A DNA stretch of 64,000 nucleotides from Bacteroidales bacterium (GTDB lineage: Bacteria > Bacteroidota > Bacteroidia > Bacteroidales > JAAYJT01): positions 1 through 64,000 of the forward strand of contig JACZJK010000042.1 in NCBI GenBank assembly GCA_014860575.1, read 5' to 3'. Shown one piece after another: positions 1 to 8,657 of the stretch. How positions within the stretch are numbered: position 1 is the first letter of the stretch; each line of letters begins with the position of its first letter. The translations under genes and the position numbers were made by a program. Below the pieces are notes generated by a model. That model did not search any database. It worked only from the letters and a program-made list of their open reading frames with translations, and was not told where the DNA came from.

Positions 1-94
1 TTTTAAACAGTGTATAAACTATGTGTCATCTATGTGGTCTATGTGGTTCAAGCTACTTAACGGAATGGGCTCAAGGATAACCTAAGTAATCTTA

Positions 95-706
95 TTACAA
101 TTTTTCCCTTGAATGCTGTAAAATTGAGTAAAGCAATTCTCTCGCCCTAAACAATTGCGCCTTGATGGTTCCAAGGGGCATATCAAATTCAGCCGCAATT
201 TCGAGATAGGAATATTCACGGAAATAACGAAGTTCAATGAGTTTACGATAATGGGGTTTTAAGCGGTCAACAATATCATGCATCAGAATCGTTTTCTGCT
301 TGCGGATTAAATTTTCAACCGGGTCGGGTTGCTCGCAAGGAATACCTGGCGGACAATAAATATGGCCCTCGCTGTCTTCAAAAGTATCATCAATGGAGAG
401 CGTATGTCGCTTGGTTTTGCGTTTGTAATCAATAAAATGATTGGAGGCTATTTTATTGATCCATGTAATAAATGCAAACTCAGGCGTGAATTGATGCAGG
501 TTCTGAAAGGCTTTTCCAAAAGTTTCGATAGTGAGGTCATCGGCGGTGGTTTCATCTTTCGACTTTTTAAGCAGCAACTCATATACAGGCTTCCAATACA
601 GCCGCATGAGTTCAGCATAGGCTCTCTGATCGCCCTGACCAATGGCCAGTTTTATCAGATCCTGATCACGCAGTGAACGCTCGCTCTGAGGGCCTTTTAC
701 TTCCAT
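95..706 (-). CDS. ECF-type RNA polymerase sigma factor
   Basis: A 203-residue sigma-70 family protein with a region 2 (about residues 25-95, including FITWINKIASNHFIDYKRK) and a C-terminal region 4 helix-turn-helix (about 145-195, with YREYSYLEIA-like spacing and MPLGTIKAQLFRAR). The two-domain layout and length fit extracytoplasmic-function sigma factors, which direct polymerase to a small regulon. The ATG start overlaps the end of the upstream glycosyltransferase gene by 10 bases, so the two are probably co-transcribed and translationally coupled. No anti-sigma factor gene is adjacent, at least up to the window edge, so its signal cannot be read from here. Family call is firm; target genes are unknown. 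Confidence 0.88.
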   Translation of the reverse strand: MEVKGPQSERSLRDQDLIKLAIGQGDQRAYAELMRLYWKPVYELLLKKSKDETTADDLTIETFGKAFQNLHQFTPEFAFITWINKIASNHFIDYKRKTKRHTLSIDDTFEDSEGHIYCPPGIPCEQPDPVENLIRKQKTILMHDIVDRLKPHYRKLIELRYFREYSYLEIAAEFDMPLGTIKAQLFRARELLYSILQHSREKL

Positions 707-1839
707 TTCTTGCTTTTGAAAACCAGACTATTAAGCGCCAGTAAAGGGTTGAAAAATGTGAAAAACGGATCGAACATTGGCGAAAGTAAAAATAAATTCC
801 TTTCGTTCAGTTTTTTCGCACCATAACCATAAAGCACCATCCGGCTTATCAATCTTAATCCTTGCGCCCCAAGTACAAACGGCCAGTAAAATTGGATGGC
901 AAGCAGATAAATCAATGATAAATAATAAACTACCGCACTCACAGCCTGGATTCCGAGAAGGTTCTTGTATTTAGATTTATAATACCTGCCGGTAGTAAAA
1001 TGCCTTCGTTTTTGGGTAATCCAGGATTTGAGGGTTTTCTTGGGTTCGGAAAAAACATAGGAAGCTGGATTTAATTCTATGCGTGTGTTGATGCGGGTTG
1101 CCGCTGCATTAATAAATAAATCGTCATCACCTGAACTGATGTGATAATGGTTGATAAACCCTTTGTGTTTGTAAAACAGCGACTTTTTATAAGAAAGGTT
1201 TCGCCCAACACCCATGTATGCTCTTCCTGAGAGCGCGAATGAAAAATATTGAATTGCAATCTGAAATGTGTCGTAACGGATGAAAAGGTTTAGCAAGCCT
1301 GGCAGTTTTTCGTACGGCCCGTATCCCAACACAATTTCCGCATCTTTATCATAACTTGCCTGCATTTCTCTGATCCATTGGTTCGAAACTGGCCGGCAAT
1401 CGGCATCGGTGAGCAGCAATATTTCATTCTTCGCAGATTTAATGCCCACGCTGAGTGGAAATTTTTTGCTCCTGAAAAAGACAACACTTTGTGTAACGTT
1501 AACAACTTTAAGTCGTGGGTATTGTTGAGCCAGCAGGGTGAGTACCATCTCAGTTTCATCGTGCGAACCATCATTCACAACGATCACCTCAAAATCAGGA
1601 TAATCCTGTTCAAGAACCAGGGGCAGATTTTTTTCAAGTTTGTAAGCTTCATTATGTGCAGCTATTACAACAGAAACGGGTTCGCTACCGTCAGAACCCG
1701 GCCGGCGCTTAACAAAAGCGAGCCTGCTGTAAAAAAACCAGTAGTAGAAAAGCTGGACCAGCCAGGCGAAAGCGAAAATGCCCAGCACTATCATGCCGGA
1801 ATTATTGATAAGAAAGGTGGTTAGCATCGTTTCGTTCAT
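697..1839 (-). CDS. Membrane-associated family 2 glycosyltransferase
   Basis: A 380-residue GT2 (GT-A fold) enzyme. An N-terminal transmembrane helix (about residues 14-37) precedes the catalytic domain, with the VSVVIAAHNE opening strand, the VVNDGSHDET nucleotide-binding motif and the TDADC metal-binding DxD near residue 145. A GDDD acidic motif and a QKRRHFTTGR segment take the place of the Q(Q/R)xRW motif of processive GT2 enzymes. Two or three hydrophobic segments follow (about 295-375). It probably transfers a sugar to a lipid carrier or envelope glycan on the cytoplasmic face; donor and acceptor cannot be deduced. First gene of an operon with the ECF sigma factor. Confidence 0.85.
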   Translation of the reverse strand: MNETMLTTFLINNSGMIVLGIFAFAWLVQLFYYWFFYSRLAFVKRRPGSDGSEPVSVVIAAHNEAYKLEKNLPLVLEQDYPDFEVIVVNDGSHDETEMVLTLLAQQYPRLKVVNVTQSVVFFRSKKFPLSVGIKSAKNEILLLTDADCRPVSNQWIREMQASYDKDAEIVLGYGPYEKLPGLLNLFIRYDTFQIAIQYFSFALSGRAYMGVGRNLSYKKSLFYKHKGFINHYHISSGDDDLFINAAATRINTRIELNPASYVFSEPKKTLKSWITQKRRHFTTGRYYKSKYKNLLGIQAVSAVVYYLSLIYLLAIQFYWPFVLGAQGLRLISRMVLYGYGAKKLNERNLFLLSPMFDPFFTFFNPLLALNSLVFKSKKWK

Positions 1840-1846
1840 GAGGCGG

Positions 1847-1854
1847 CAAAAGTA
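1847..1854 (-). promoter_or_regulatory. Putative -7 box for the glycosyltransferase-sigma operon
   Basis: On the minus strand this reads TACTTTTG, an exact match to the Bacteroidota -7 consensus TAnnTTTG, 7 bases before the glycosyltransferase ATG. No clear -33 TTTG was found. The leader would be very short. Confidence 0.5.
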
Positions 1855-1875
1855 TCCAATCTCTGATAATTAGTA

Positions 1876-1883
1876 TAAATTTG
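1876..1883 (+). promoter_or_regulatory. Putative -7 box for tgt
   Basis: TAAATTTG matches TAnnTTTG and lies 34 bases before the tgt ATG, divergent from the -7 box of the glycosyltransferase operon. No clear -33 element is visible. Confidence 0.5.
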
Positions 1884-1917
1884 GCACTTTGTTTTAACAG
1901 GCGACTTATGAACACTT

Positions 1918-3048
1918 ATGAAATTTGAATTAACAACAAAAGACCCCTCATCCAAGGCCCGCGCCGGTATTTTCCAAACAGATCACGGAAGTATCAAAAC
2001 TCCTATTTTTATGCCTGTTGGAACCGTTGGAACCGTGAAAGCAGTGCATTTCAGAGAATTGGCTGAGGATATAAAGGCGCAAATCATTTTAGGAAATACT
2101 TATCATCTTTACTTAAGGCCGGGGCTTGAGATCATTAGTCAGGCTGGTGGTTTGCACCGTTTCAATGGTTGGAACCGTCCAATACTTACCGATAGCGGGG
2201 GCTACCAGGTTTATTCGCTCACGAGCATCAGGAAGTTAAAAGAAGAAGGTGTTGTTTTTCAATCGCATATTGATGGTTCGAGCCATACCTTCACACCAGA
2301 AAATGTAATGAACATCCAGCGCACAATCGGCGCCGATATCATCATGGCATTTGATGAATGCACCCCTTACCCCTGCGAATACGAATATGCGCGCCGAAGT
2401 ATGCAACTCACCCACCGCTGGCTCGAAAGATGCATTTCACAGTTCAACATTACTGATCCAAAATATGGCTACAATCAGTCGCTTTTCCCGATAGTGCAGG
2501 GCAGCGTTTACAAGGATCTGAGAAGCCAATCAGCCGAAAATATTGCTTCATGGAATGCCGACGGCAATGCAATTGGCGGACTTTCAGTAGGAGAGCCTGC
2601 CGAAGTGATGTATGAAATGACTGAACTGGTATGCGGCATTCTTCCTCAGGATAAACCCCGCTACCTTATGGGAGTTGGCACACCCGTTAACATCCTGGAA
2701 AGTATTGCCCTGGGGGTTGATATGTTTGATTGCGTGATGCCCACGCGCAATGGACGCAATGGGATGCTTTTCACAAAAGAAGGAATAATAAATATTAAGA
2801 ACGAAAAGTGGAAACAGGATTTTTCATCCATTGATCCCGATGGAGAATCCTTTGTTGACAGGGCTTATTCCAAAGCTTATCTGCGGCACTTGTTTGCATC
2901 TAAAGAAATGCTGGGTCCCATGATAGCGAGTATCCACAACCTTCGTTTTTATATGTGGCTGGTGGAAGAAGCCAGAAAGCAGATTATCGAAGGCAATTTC
3001 TTTGCCTGGAAAACTTCTATGGTAAAAAAACTTTCGCACAGACTTTAA
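1918..3048 (+). CDS. tgt: Queuine tRNA-ribosyltransferase (TGT)
   Basis: A 376-residue tRNA-guanine transglycosylase, full length, which swaps the wobble guanine of GUN-anticodon tRNAs for the queuosine precursor preQ1. The active-site aspartate region LTDSGGYQV (Asp92), the base-recognition segment GGLSVGEP, and GVDMFDCVMPTRNGR with the second catalytic Asp are all present. The usual structural zinc motif CxCx2C is absent: the aligned stretch reads PDGESFVDRAYSKAYLRHL, although the following His (SIHNLRFY, His340) is kept. From memory this is normal for Bacteroidota TGTs. It reads divergently from the glycosyltransferase operon; lptG-like follows. Confidence 0.95.
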   Translation: MKFELTTKDPSSKARAGIFQTDHGSIKTPIFMPVGTVGTVKAVHFRELAEDIKAQIILGNTYHLYLRPGLEIISQAGGLHRFNGWNRPILTDSGGYQVYSLTSIRKLKEEGVVFQSHIDGSSHTFTPENVMNIQRTIGADIIMAFDECTPYPCEYEYARRSMQLTHRWLERCISQFNITDPKYGYNQSLFPIVQGSVYKDLRSQSAENIASWNADGNAIGGLSVGEPAEVMYEMTELVCGILPQDKPRYLMGVGTPVNILESIALGVDMFDCVMPTRNGRNGMLFTKEGIINIKNEKWKQDFSSIDPDGESFVDRAYSKAYLRHLFASKEMLGPMIASIHNLRFYMWLVEEARKQIIEGNFFAWKTSMVKKLSHRL

Positions 3049-3161
3049 GTACAGGTTTTCAAACCTGGCAGCTTCAGCAACTGTAAGTGTTTGACAACAA
3101 AAACAAACAATAAAAGTAAAACCCGGCTGTTTGTTAAATCAACTGAATGATCAAATCATTG

Positions 3162-3169
3162 TATTTTTG
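3162..3169 (+). promoter_or_regulatory. Putative -7 box for the LptF/G permease gene
   Basis: TATTTTTG matches TAnnTTTG, 37 bases before the ATG at 3207. The nearest TTTG (3130-3133) is 28 bases upstream, further than the usual ~20, so only the -7 element is convincing. Confidence 0.45.
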
Positions 3170-3206
3170 TCCATTGCAACAACTCTTCAGCACAGGTCCC
3201 TGAAAA

Positions 3207-4283
3207 ATGAAAATAATTGACTGGTACATCATCCGGAAGTTCCTGGGAACCTTTTTTTATGCCATTGCGCTGCTTGCCATCATCATTATCATCTTCGATC
3301 TCTCTGAAAAAATTGATGACTTTATTGAAAAGGATGCCCCGCTGAAAGCGATCATCTTTGATTATTACCTCAATTTCATTCCTTACCTGGTGAACATGTT
3401 CAGTTCCTTGTTCACTTTTATTGCGGTTATCTTTTTCACCTCGCGCATGGCCACCAATACCGAGATCATTGCGATCCTGAGCAGTGGCATAAGTTTCTGG
3501 CGGTTGATGCGACCCTATCTGATATCGGCCACACTGCTAGGTTTGCTTTCTTTTGCCTTGGCAAGTTATATAATACCAGTTACAAACCGTTCATTATTTG
3601 CCTTTGAGCGAACCTATATCAAGGACCAGAAACGTAACCATCAGGCCAACATCCACATGCAGATCAATCCCGGTGTTTATGTGTACGTTGAGAGGTTCAA
3701 CAGTTTCACGGATGCAGGAAGTAAATTTTCGATCGAAAAGATTGACAGCACGGGCTTGTATTACAAACTCACAGCCGAACAGATAAAATACGACAGCATA
3801 AATAAAATCTGGTCCATTATAAATTACCAGGTAAGGCAAATTGATAGCATCGGCGAAAGGCTGAGCAGTGGCAGCCAGATTGATACTGTAATGAACATGG
3901 TTCCAGATGATTTTGTAATTGATGTTGACCGGATCAAAGTATTAACGTCACCTGAGCTGAACGAAGTAATCGCAATTGAAAAAATGAAAGGTTCAGGAGC
4001 CGTGATAGCTTACCAGGTTGAGAAACACAGTCGTATTGCTTTTCCCTTTGCCAATATTATCCTTGCAATTATTGGTGTTTCGGTTTCGAGCCGTAAGATC
4101 AGGGGCGGAACCGGCTTACATCTTGGCATTGGTCTAACCCTGACCTTTTCCTACGTGCTGTTCATGCAAATATCAACAGTTTATGGGGTTTACGGCGGAC
4201 TGCCACCCGTAATTGCCACCTGGCTCCCAAACCTGTTTTTTGGAATTATGGCTATCTTCCTCATCCGCAATGCACCTAAGTAA
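3207..4283 (+). CDS. LptF/LptG family lipopolysaccharide export permease
   Basis: A 358-residue YjgP/YjgQ family inner-membrane protein. Three hydrophobic segments lie in the first 125 residues, then a periplasmic beta-jellyroll-like domain (about 125-270), then three more transmembrane segments to the C terminus. This is the LptF/G topology. Partners extract LPS from the inner membrane, powered by LptB, which is encoded at 17043-17768. F versus G cannot be settled; in Bacteroidota the two paralogues are usually unlinked. The opening MKIIDWYIIRKFLGTFFYA is typical of the family. Confidence 0.88.
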   Translation: MKIIDWYIIRKFLGTFFYAIALLAIIIIIFDLSEKIDDFIEKDAPLKAIIFDYYLNFIPYLVNMFSSLFTFIAVIFFTSRMATNTEIIAILSSGISFWRLMRPYLISATLLGLLSFALASYIIPVTNRSLFAFERTYIKDQKRNHQANIHMQINPGVYVYVERFNSFTDAGSKFSIEKIDSTGLYYKLTAEQIKYDSINKIWSIINYQVRQIDSIGERLSSGSQIDTVMNMVPDDFVIDVDRIKVLTSPELNEVIAIEKMKGSGAVIAYQVEKHSRIAFPFANIILAIIGVSVSSRKIRGGTGLHLGIGLTLTFSYVLFMQISTVYGVYGGLPPVIATWLPNLFFGIMAIFLIRNAPK

Positions 4284-4336
4284 TGTGACACAGTGTTGCA
4301 GTGATACAGTGCTGGAATGATGGAGTGTTGGAATTC
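4284..4336. repeat. Degenerate low-complexity intergenic repeat
   Basis: Short near-repeats such as GTGACACAGTGTTGCAGTG, GATACAGTGCTGG and GATGGAGTGTTGG. In reverse complement these match the GCATCACTG and ACTCCATCACTCC units at 35252-35410, 36755-36959 and other gaps of this window. It lies directly after the permease gene; the rest of the gap to ispE holds no convincing gene. Confidence 0.5.
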
Positions 4337-4530
4337 AGGCAGCAATCATTAGTTATATAGTTGTCATTCATTGTCATACAGTTGTAATACCTGGTCATAA
4401 AGTTGTAACTGAAACGGTCCTTCTCATTTTCTCCTTTTCTCTCAGTCCCTTCGTCGCTTAATCCCTGGTCCCTCAGCCGCCCTGTCACTTCCACATCATT
4501 CCCTCGCTCCTTGCTCTACTCTCCACGCTT

Positions 4531-5358
4531 TCACAACTTCCCAATCCACTGAAAATATCCATCCGGGAAACCTATAATTTCCGGTTCATGATCAAATAAC
4601 CCAAATATCGCTGAACCACTTCCGCTCATGGATGCATATAATGCTCCAATCTCATAAAGCCTATCCTTTATTTTTTTCGCCTCGGGATGTCGTTCAAAAA
4701 CAGGTTTTTCAAAGGCGTTTAATAAAATATTTTTCCATTCGCTAACCGGCCTTTCCATTGTATCCAATAATGGCTGTCCGTATCCTGAAGCGGTGGTCCA
4801 GGAATATGCCTGTGCAGTATTGATGTGCACAGGAGGTTTGATCAAATATAAATAATAGCCTCCCAGCTTGAGTGTTAAAGGCTGGAGTTTTTCGCCCCGC
4901 CCGGTAGCAAGGGCAGGTTTGTTTTCGATAAAGAAAGCACAGTCGCTGCCAAGCTGAGAAACATATTGAAGCATTTGATCCTTCGTTAGCGCCAGATTAA
5001 AAAGATTATTCAATAGCATGATGGCATGGGTGCAATCAGAAGAGCCTCCACCAAGTCCGGCTCCAATGGGAATCACTTTGTGAAGGTGAATATGAACCGC
5101 TGGGAGGTCAAAATCCATTTTTAAAAGTTCGTAAAGCCGGATTACAATGTTTTTGGTTCCAGCGGTTATACCATTATTGCTGTCAATAGCTAAGCCTGTG
5201 CAATTGAATACGGTAGCTCCGGCATTTGACTCCATGATTTCAAGCACATCGCATAAAGCAATTGGAAACATAACAGTTTCGATGTCATGGAAACCATCAT
5301 TTCGCTTCCGGATAATATTAAGACCCAGGTTGATCTTGGCGTTCGGAAATGCAATCAT
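4531..5358 (-). CDS. ispE: 4-diphosphocytidyl-2-C-methyl-D-erythritol kinase
   Basis: A 275-residue GHMP kinase that phosphorylates CDP-methylerythritol in the MEP isoprenoid pathway. The N-terminal PNAKINLGLNI with the conserved Lys, the GHMP glycine-rich loop PIGAGLGGGSSDCTHAI (about residues 93-110) and the C-terminal MSGSGSAIFGLF motif are all visible. Length is a little short but complete. The gene stands alone, convergent with the permease and divergent from the GH3-like gene. Confidence 0.95.
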   Translation of the reverse strand: MIAFPNAKINLGLNIIRKRNDGFHDIETVMFPIALCDVLEIMESNAGATVFNCTGLAIDSNNGITAGTKNIVIRLYELLKMDFDLPAVHIHLHKVIPIGAGLGGGSSDCTHAIMLLNNLFNLALTKDQMLQYVSQLGSDCAFFIENKPALATGRGEKLQPLTLKLGGYYLYLIKPPVHINTAQAYSWTTASGYGQPLLDTMERPVSEWKNILLNAFEKPVFERHPEAKKIKDRLYEIGALYASMSGSGSAIFGLFDHEPEIIGFPDGYFQWIGKL

Positions 5359-5411
5359 GAAAAATCACTTTTTAACCCGCTGAAGTTTAACTGGTGATGA
5401 AAGGGTTCAGC

Positions 5412-5419
5412 CAAAAGTA
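5412..5419 (-). promoter_or_regulatory. Putative -7 box for ispE
   Basis: On the minus strand this reads TACTTTTG (TAnnTTTG), 53 bases before the ispE ATG. No well-spaced -33 motif was found. Confidence 0.45.
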
Positions 5420-5462
5420 CCATAAAATTTAATTTCGTGATGAGGGTTCGCAAATTTCGTTG

Positions 5463-5470
5463 TAATTTTG
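5463..5470 (+). promoter_or_regulatory. Putative -7 box for the GH3-like gene
   Basis: TAATTTTG fits TAnnTTTG and would start transcription near 5476, downstream of a possible TTG start at 5468. This favours the ATG at 5534 as the translation start. A second exact match, TATTTTTG at 5525-5532, is too close to the ATG to be its promoter. Confidence 0.4.
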
Positions 5471-5533
5471 AACCTGTATTGGCGGCTTGTTTACCAACCC
5501 TCACGCCAAGAAAAGCCTATATATTATTTTTGT

Positions 5534-7039
5534 ATGCCGTTATTCAACTCTATACTTTCCTGGCTGATGAAAAAGCGGATTTCACAAATCGATTTTTTCA
5601 TGAAGCATCCGCATGAAGTTCAGCAGGATTGGTTTCGCATACTTATTGATGTTTCTACTGATACCGAATGGGGTAAGAAGTATGATTACGGCTCAATAAA
5701 CACACCTGAAGATTTTCAAAAGAGAGTTCCTATAAACGACTATGAAGCCCTCAAACCATATATTGAAAGATTGCAAAAAGGAGAGTCAAACCTTTTATGG
5801 CCTACTGAAATAAAATGGTTTGCAAAATCATCAGGCACTACTGCTGATAAAAGTAAGTTTATCCCGGTAAGCCAGGAAGCTATTGAAGAATGTCATTTCA
5901 AAGGGGGAAAGGACATGTTGTCAATTTACTGCAATAATTATCCTGAAACCCGTCTTTTTTCAGGTAAGGTTCTTGGATTGACTGGCACACACAACTTCGG
6001 CGATGAAAATGCATCGTGGTACCAGGGCGATGTTTCAGCGATCCTGCTCGAAAATCTACCTTTTTGGGTCAATCTGATCCGAACACCCGACCGCTCCATT
6101 TCGCTAATGGACGAGTGGGAAAGCAAAATAGAAAAAATTGCCAGAATTACTATCAATGAAGATGTTACAAATATTACGGGAGTACCTTCCTGGACCTTGC
6201 TTTTACTCAAACGCATACTTGATATTGCCGGCAAGCAAAACATGATTGATGTGTGGCCGAATCTTGAGTTGTTTATACATGGGGGCGTAAACTTTGCTCC
6301 TTACCGCGATCAGTTTGAGAAAATTGTCCCACCAAAGATGAATTACCTTGAAACCTACAACGCTTCAGAAGGTTTTTTTGGCATCCAGGATCGCACCCAC
6401 TCTAAGGAGATGCTGCTGATGCTGGATTACGGGATTTATTACGAGTTCCTGCCAATAGATGAACTCGGGAATGAGAATCCAAAAACCTTGCAGCTTCACG
6501 AAGTTAAAACCGGCGAAGTGTATGGTTTGATTATTACTACCAACGCAGGTTTATGGCGATATCTTATTGGCGATACTATCCGGTTCACAAGCCTGGCACC
6601 ATATAGGATAGTCATTGCCGGCCGGACTAAGAACTTCATCAATTCAGTTGGCGAGGAACTCATGATTGATAACGCAGAACAGGCCATTAGCCTTGCCTGT
6701 GAAAAAACAGGTGCAACCATCAATGAATATACCGCAGCGCCGGTATATTTTAATGATAATGAAAATGCTGCCCATGAATGGCTGATCGAATTTGAAGCTC
6801 TGCCCAATGAAATTGAATTATTCACCGATACTCTTGACCAGGCACTTAAACAACTCAATTCCGACTATGAAGCCAAGCGTTATCGCGATATGATTTTACG
6901 AAAACCCATTGTTAAGGTAATGCCCAAAGGAACTTTCTACAAATGGCTCAAGCAGAAAGGAAAACTTGGCGGGCAGAATAAAGTACCGCGCCTCGCAAAC
7001 GACAGGAAATACGTTGATGAAATTATGGCAGTACTTTAA
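5534..7039 (+). CDS. GH3-like acyl-acid ligase family protein
   Basis: A 501-residue protein of the GH3 auxin-responsive promoter family, a branch of the adenylate-forming superfamily that activates a carboxylate with ATP and joins it to an amine. The ATP-binding SSGTTADKSKFIP motif (about residue 100), the LETYNASEGFFG segment, and LWRYLIGDTIRFTS followed by IAGRTKNFINSVGEELMI hinge motifs are present. The start was set at the ATG giving MPLFNSILSWLMKKR, the usual bacterial GH3 opening; a TTG 66 bases upstream lies inside the likely promoter. Common in Bacteroidota, but the bacterial substrate is unknown. Confidence 0.82.
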   Translation: MPLFNSILSWLMKKRISQIDFFMKHPHEVQQDWFRILIDVSTDTEWGKKYDYGSINTPEDFQKRVPINDYEALKPYIERLQKGESNLLWPTEIKWFAKSSGTTADKSKFIPVSQEAIEECHFKGGKDMLSIYCNNYPETRLFSGKVLGLTGTHNFGDENASWYQGDVSAILLENLPFWVNLIRTPDRSISLMDEWESKIEKIARITINEDVTNITGVPSWTLLLLKRILDIAGKQNMIDVWPNLELFIHGGVNFAPYRDQFEKIVPPKMNYLETYNASEGFFGIQDRTHSKEMLLMLDYGIYYEFLPIDELGNENPKTLQLHEVKTGEVYGLIITTNAGLWRYLIGDTIRFTSLAPYRIVIAGRTKNFINSVGEELMIDNAEQAISLACEKTGATINEYTAAPVYFNDNENAAHEWLIEFEALPNEIELFTDTLDQALKQLNSDYEAKRYRDMILRKPIVKVMPKGTFYKWLKQKGKLGGQNKVPRLANDRKYVDEIMAVL

Positions 7040-7156
7040 TAAGGTCAGAAATCAGAAGCCAGAATTCAGGAGAGGGAATACATTGAGAAACTTTACCACA
7101 AACTAACCTCATTCACTAAAATAATTACAGCGTTTACAATCTAAACCATAACCAAC

Positions 7157-7777
7157 ATGCATCACATTGCCATTGCCGGAAACATCGGATCGGGTAAAAC
7201 ATCGCTCACCGAGCTATTATCGAAATATTTTGGTTGGGAAGCCCATTACGAGGCTGTTGAAACAAATCCTTACCTGCACAGTTTCTATGAAGACATGCAG
7301 CGCTGGTCGTTCAATTTACAAGTGTATTTCCTAAACAGCCGCTTCCGCCAGGTTGTAAATATCCGCAACAGCGGCAAAACAGTTATCCAGGACCGGACAA
7401 TTTACGAAGATGCCCACATTTTTGCCCCGAACTTGCATGCTATGAACCTGATGTCAACCAGGGATTTCGAAAATTACAGTTCGCTTTTTGAACTTATGAG
7501 TTCATTCATAAAGGCTCCTGATTTACTTATTTATCTCAAAGCCAGTGTTCCAACGTTGGTTCAGCAAATACAGAAAAGAGGCCGGGATTATGAAAATGCA
7601 ATCCGCCTCGATTACCTAAAATCGCTAAACGACAGATATGAGTCGTGGATCTCGTCTTACGACGAAGGCAAATTACTGATCATTGACGTGGATAAGATCA
7701 AATTTATTAATGATCCCGAAGGGCTGGGATTCATTATCAACCGCATCAATGCTGAGTTGCACGGTCTATTCGGTTGA
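7157..7777 (+). CDS. Deoxynucleoside kinase
   Basis: A 206-residue dNK/dCK-type kinase that phosphorylates deoxynucleosides for salvage. The P-loop GNIGSGKTS lies near the N terminus; IQDRTIYEDAHIFA holds the DR(S/T) catalytic pair, and KRGRDYENAIRLDYLKSL is the arginine-rich LID. Full length. The dA/dC/dG/dT preference cannot be read from sequence. It ends 6 bases before the convergent ppsR. As a salvage enzyme for deoxynucleosides it is relevant to the secreted-nuclease and deoxyribose-phosphate genes elsewhere in the window, but it is not linked to them. Confidence 0.9.
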   Translation: MHHIAIAGNIGSGKTSLTELLSKYFGWEAHYEAVETNPYLHSFYEDMQRWSFNLQVYFLNSRFRQVVNIRNSGKTVIQDRTIYEDAHIFAPNLHAMNLMSTRDFENYSSLFELMSSFIKAPDLLIYLKASVPTLVQQIQKRGRDYENAIRLDYLKSLNDRYESWISSYDEGKLLIIDVDKIKFINDPEGLGFIINRINAELHGLFG

Positions 7778-7783
7778 TGTAAA

Positions 7784-8587
7784 TTATGATTTTCCAAGCT
7801 TTCTTACAGCAAGCACTTCGCTTGCAATTTCTTCAATAGGTTTATTGGTCACCCTGATGACTGGCCATAGCGGCTGCCGGTTAAAAATTGCATGGGCATA
7901 GTTCAACTCCTTTTGTACAAAATGCAGGCTGGCATAATCATCTGAACCCATCCCTAAATGAACCTGCCTAACATGCCTCAGTGAGGCAAGGTTATGAGCA
8001 TAAGTGGTCAGACAGAAAACCTTTTCGGGAGGAAGTTTAAAAAGTCCTTCAGGTGGTTCAATACCCAGCACAATAGGCACATTGGCCACTAGCCAGCCTT
8101 TGAACGCGAAGTATATGCTTAATGGGGTTTTAAAGGTTCTTGATACCCCAACAAGTACAATTTCTGCTTTATCAAGTTCGTCAGGGCGCTGCCCGTCGTC
8201 ATGTTGAAATGCAAACTGCATGGCATCAATACGCTTGAAGTATTCACGGTTGATCTCACTGAACAATCCGGGTTTCTCAGCCGGCGAATGCATCAGTTTT
8301 TCCGATAACCTGCCCAGCAGCGGGCCCATGAGATCAATAGTTTCAATGTTGTACCTGCGCCCTGTTGTGATCATAAATTCACGCAAATCGTTCGAAACCA
8401 AGGTATGAACCACGAAAGCTTCAACCTTAGTAGCTTCCTGAACTGCTTCTTCAATTTGTTGTTTGGTTCTGACTTCATTGTGAATGATGGTTTTCACCAC
8501 CTGTTCAGGAAACTGGGTAAGCGCTGCATTCAGCGCCTGGGTGGCAGTTCGGCCGGTTCCGTCGGAAACTATTAGTATTTTTGTCAT
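7784..8587 (-). CDS. ppsR: Pyruvate,water/phosphate dikinase regulatory protein
   Basis: A 267-residue DUF299 family bifunctional kinase/pyrophosphorylase, which switches PEP synthetase or pyruvate phosphate dikinase off by ADP-dependent phosphorylation and on by phosphorolysis. The N-terminal ILIVSDGTGRTA and the central loop GVSRTFKTPLSIYFAFKGWL are family signatures. Length is normal. It is divergent from kdsB and convergent with the deoxynucleoside kinase. Which dikinase it controls is not visible here. Confidence 0.88.
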   Translation of the reverse strand: MTKILIVSDGTGRTATQALNAALTQFPEQVVKTIIHNEVRTKQQIEEAVQEATKVEAFVVHTLVSNDLREFMITTGRRYNIETIDLMGPLLGRLSEKLMHSPAEKPGLFSEINREYFKRIDAMQFAFQHDDGQRPDELDKAEIVLVGVSRTFKTPLSIYFAFKGWLVANVPIVLGIEPPEGLFKLPPEKVFCLTTYAHNLASLRHVRQVHLGMGSDDYASLHFVQKELNYAHAIFNRQPLWPVIRVTNKPIEEIASEVLAVRKLGKS

Positions 8588-8627
8588 AATTCATGGTTTA
8601 GGGAGATGCTAATATACTTAAAGAATT

Positions 8628-8635
8628 TATCTTTG
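8628..8635 (+). promoter_or_regulatory. Putative -7 box for kdsB
   Basis: TATCTTTG matches TAnnTTTG, 22 bases before the kdsB ATG. No good -33 motif. Confidence 0.45.
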
Positions 8636-8657
8636 CCATCAAGAAATACCGGTTCAA

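Noticed and set aside
1378-1824. 148-codon plus-strand open frame
   Set aside because: Lies wholly antisense to a well-supported glycosyltransferase gene with conserved motifs.
4276-4494. 72-codon minus-strand open frame after the permease gene
   Set aside because: It is made of the low-complexity repeat blocks of the gap and overlaps the end of a real gene.
5468-5533. TTG start of the GH3-like gene 22 codons upstream
   Set aside because: It overlaps the probable promoter and the family opening begins at the ATG at 5534.
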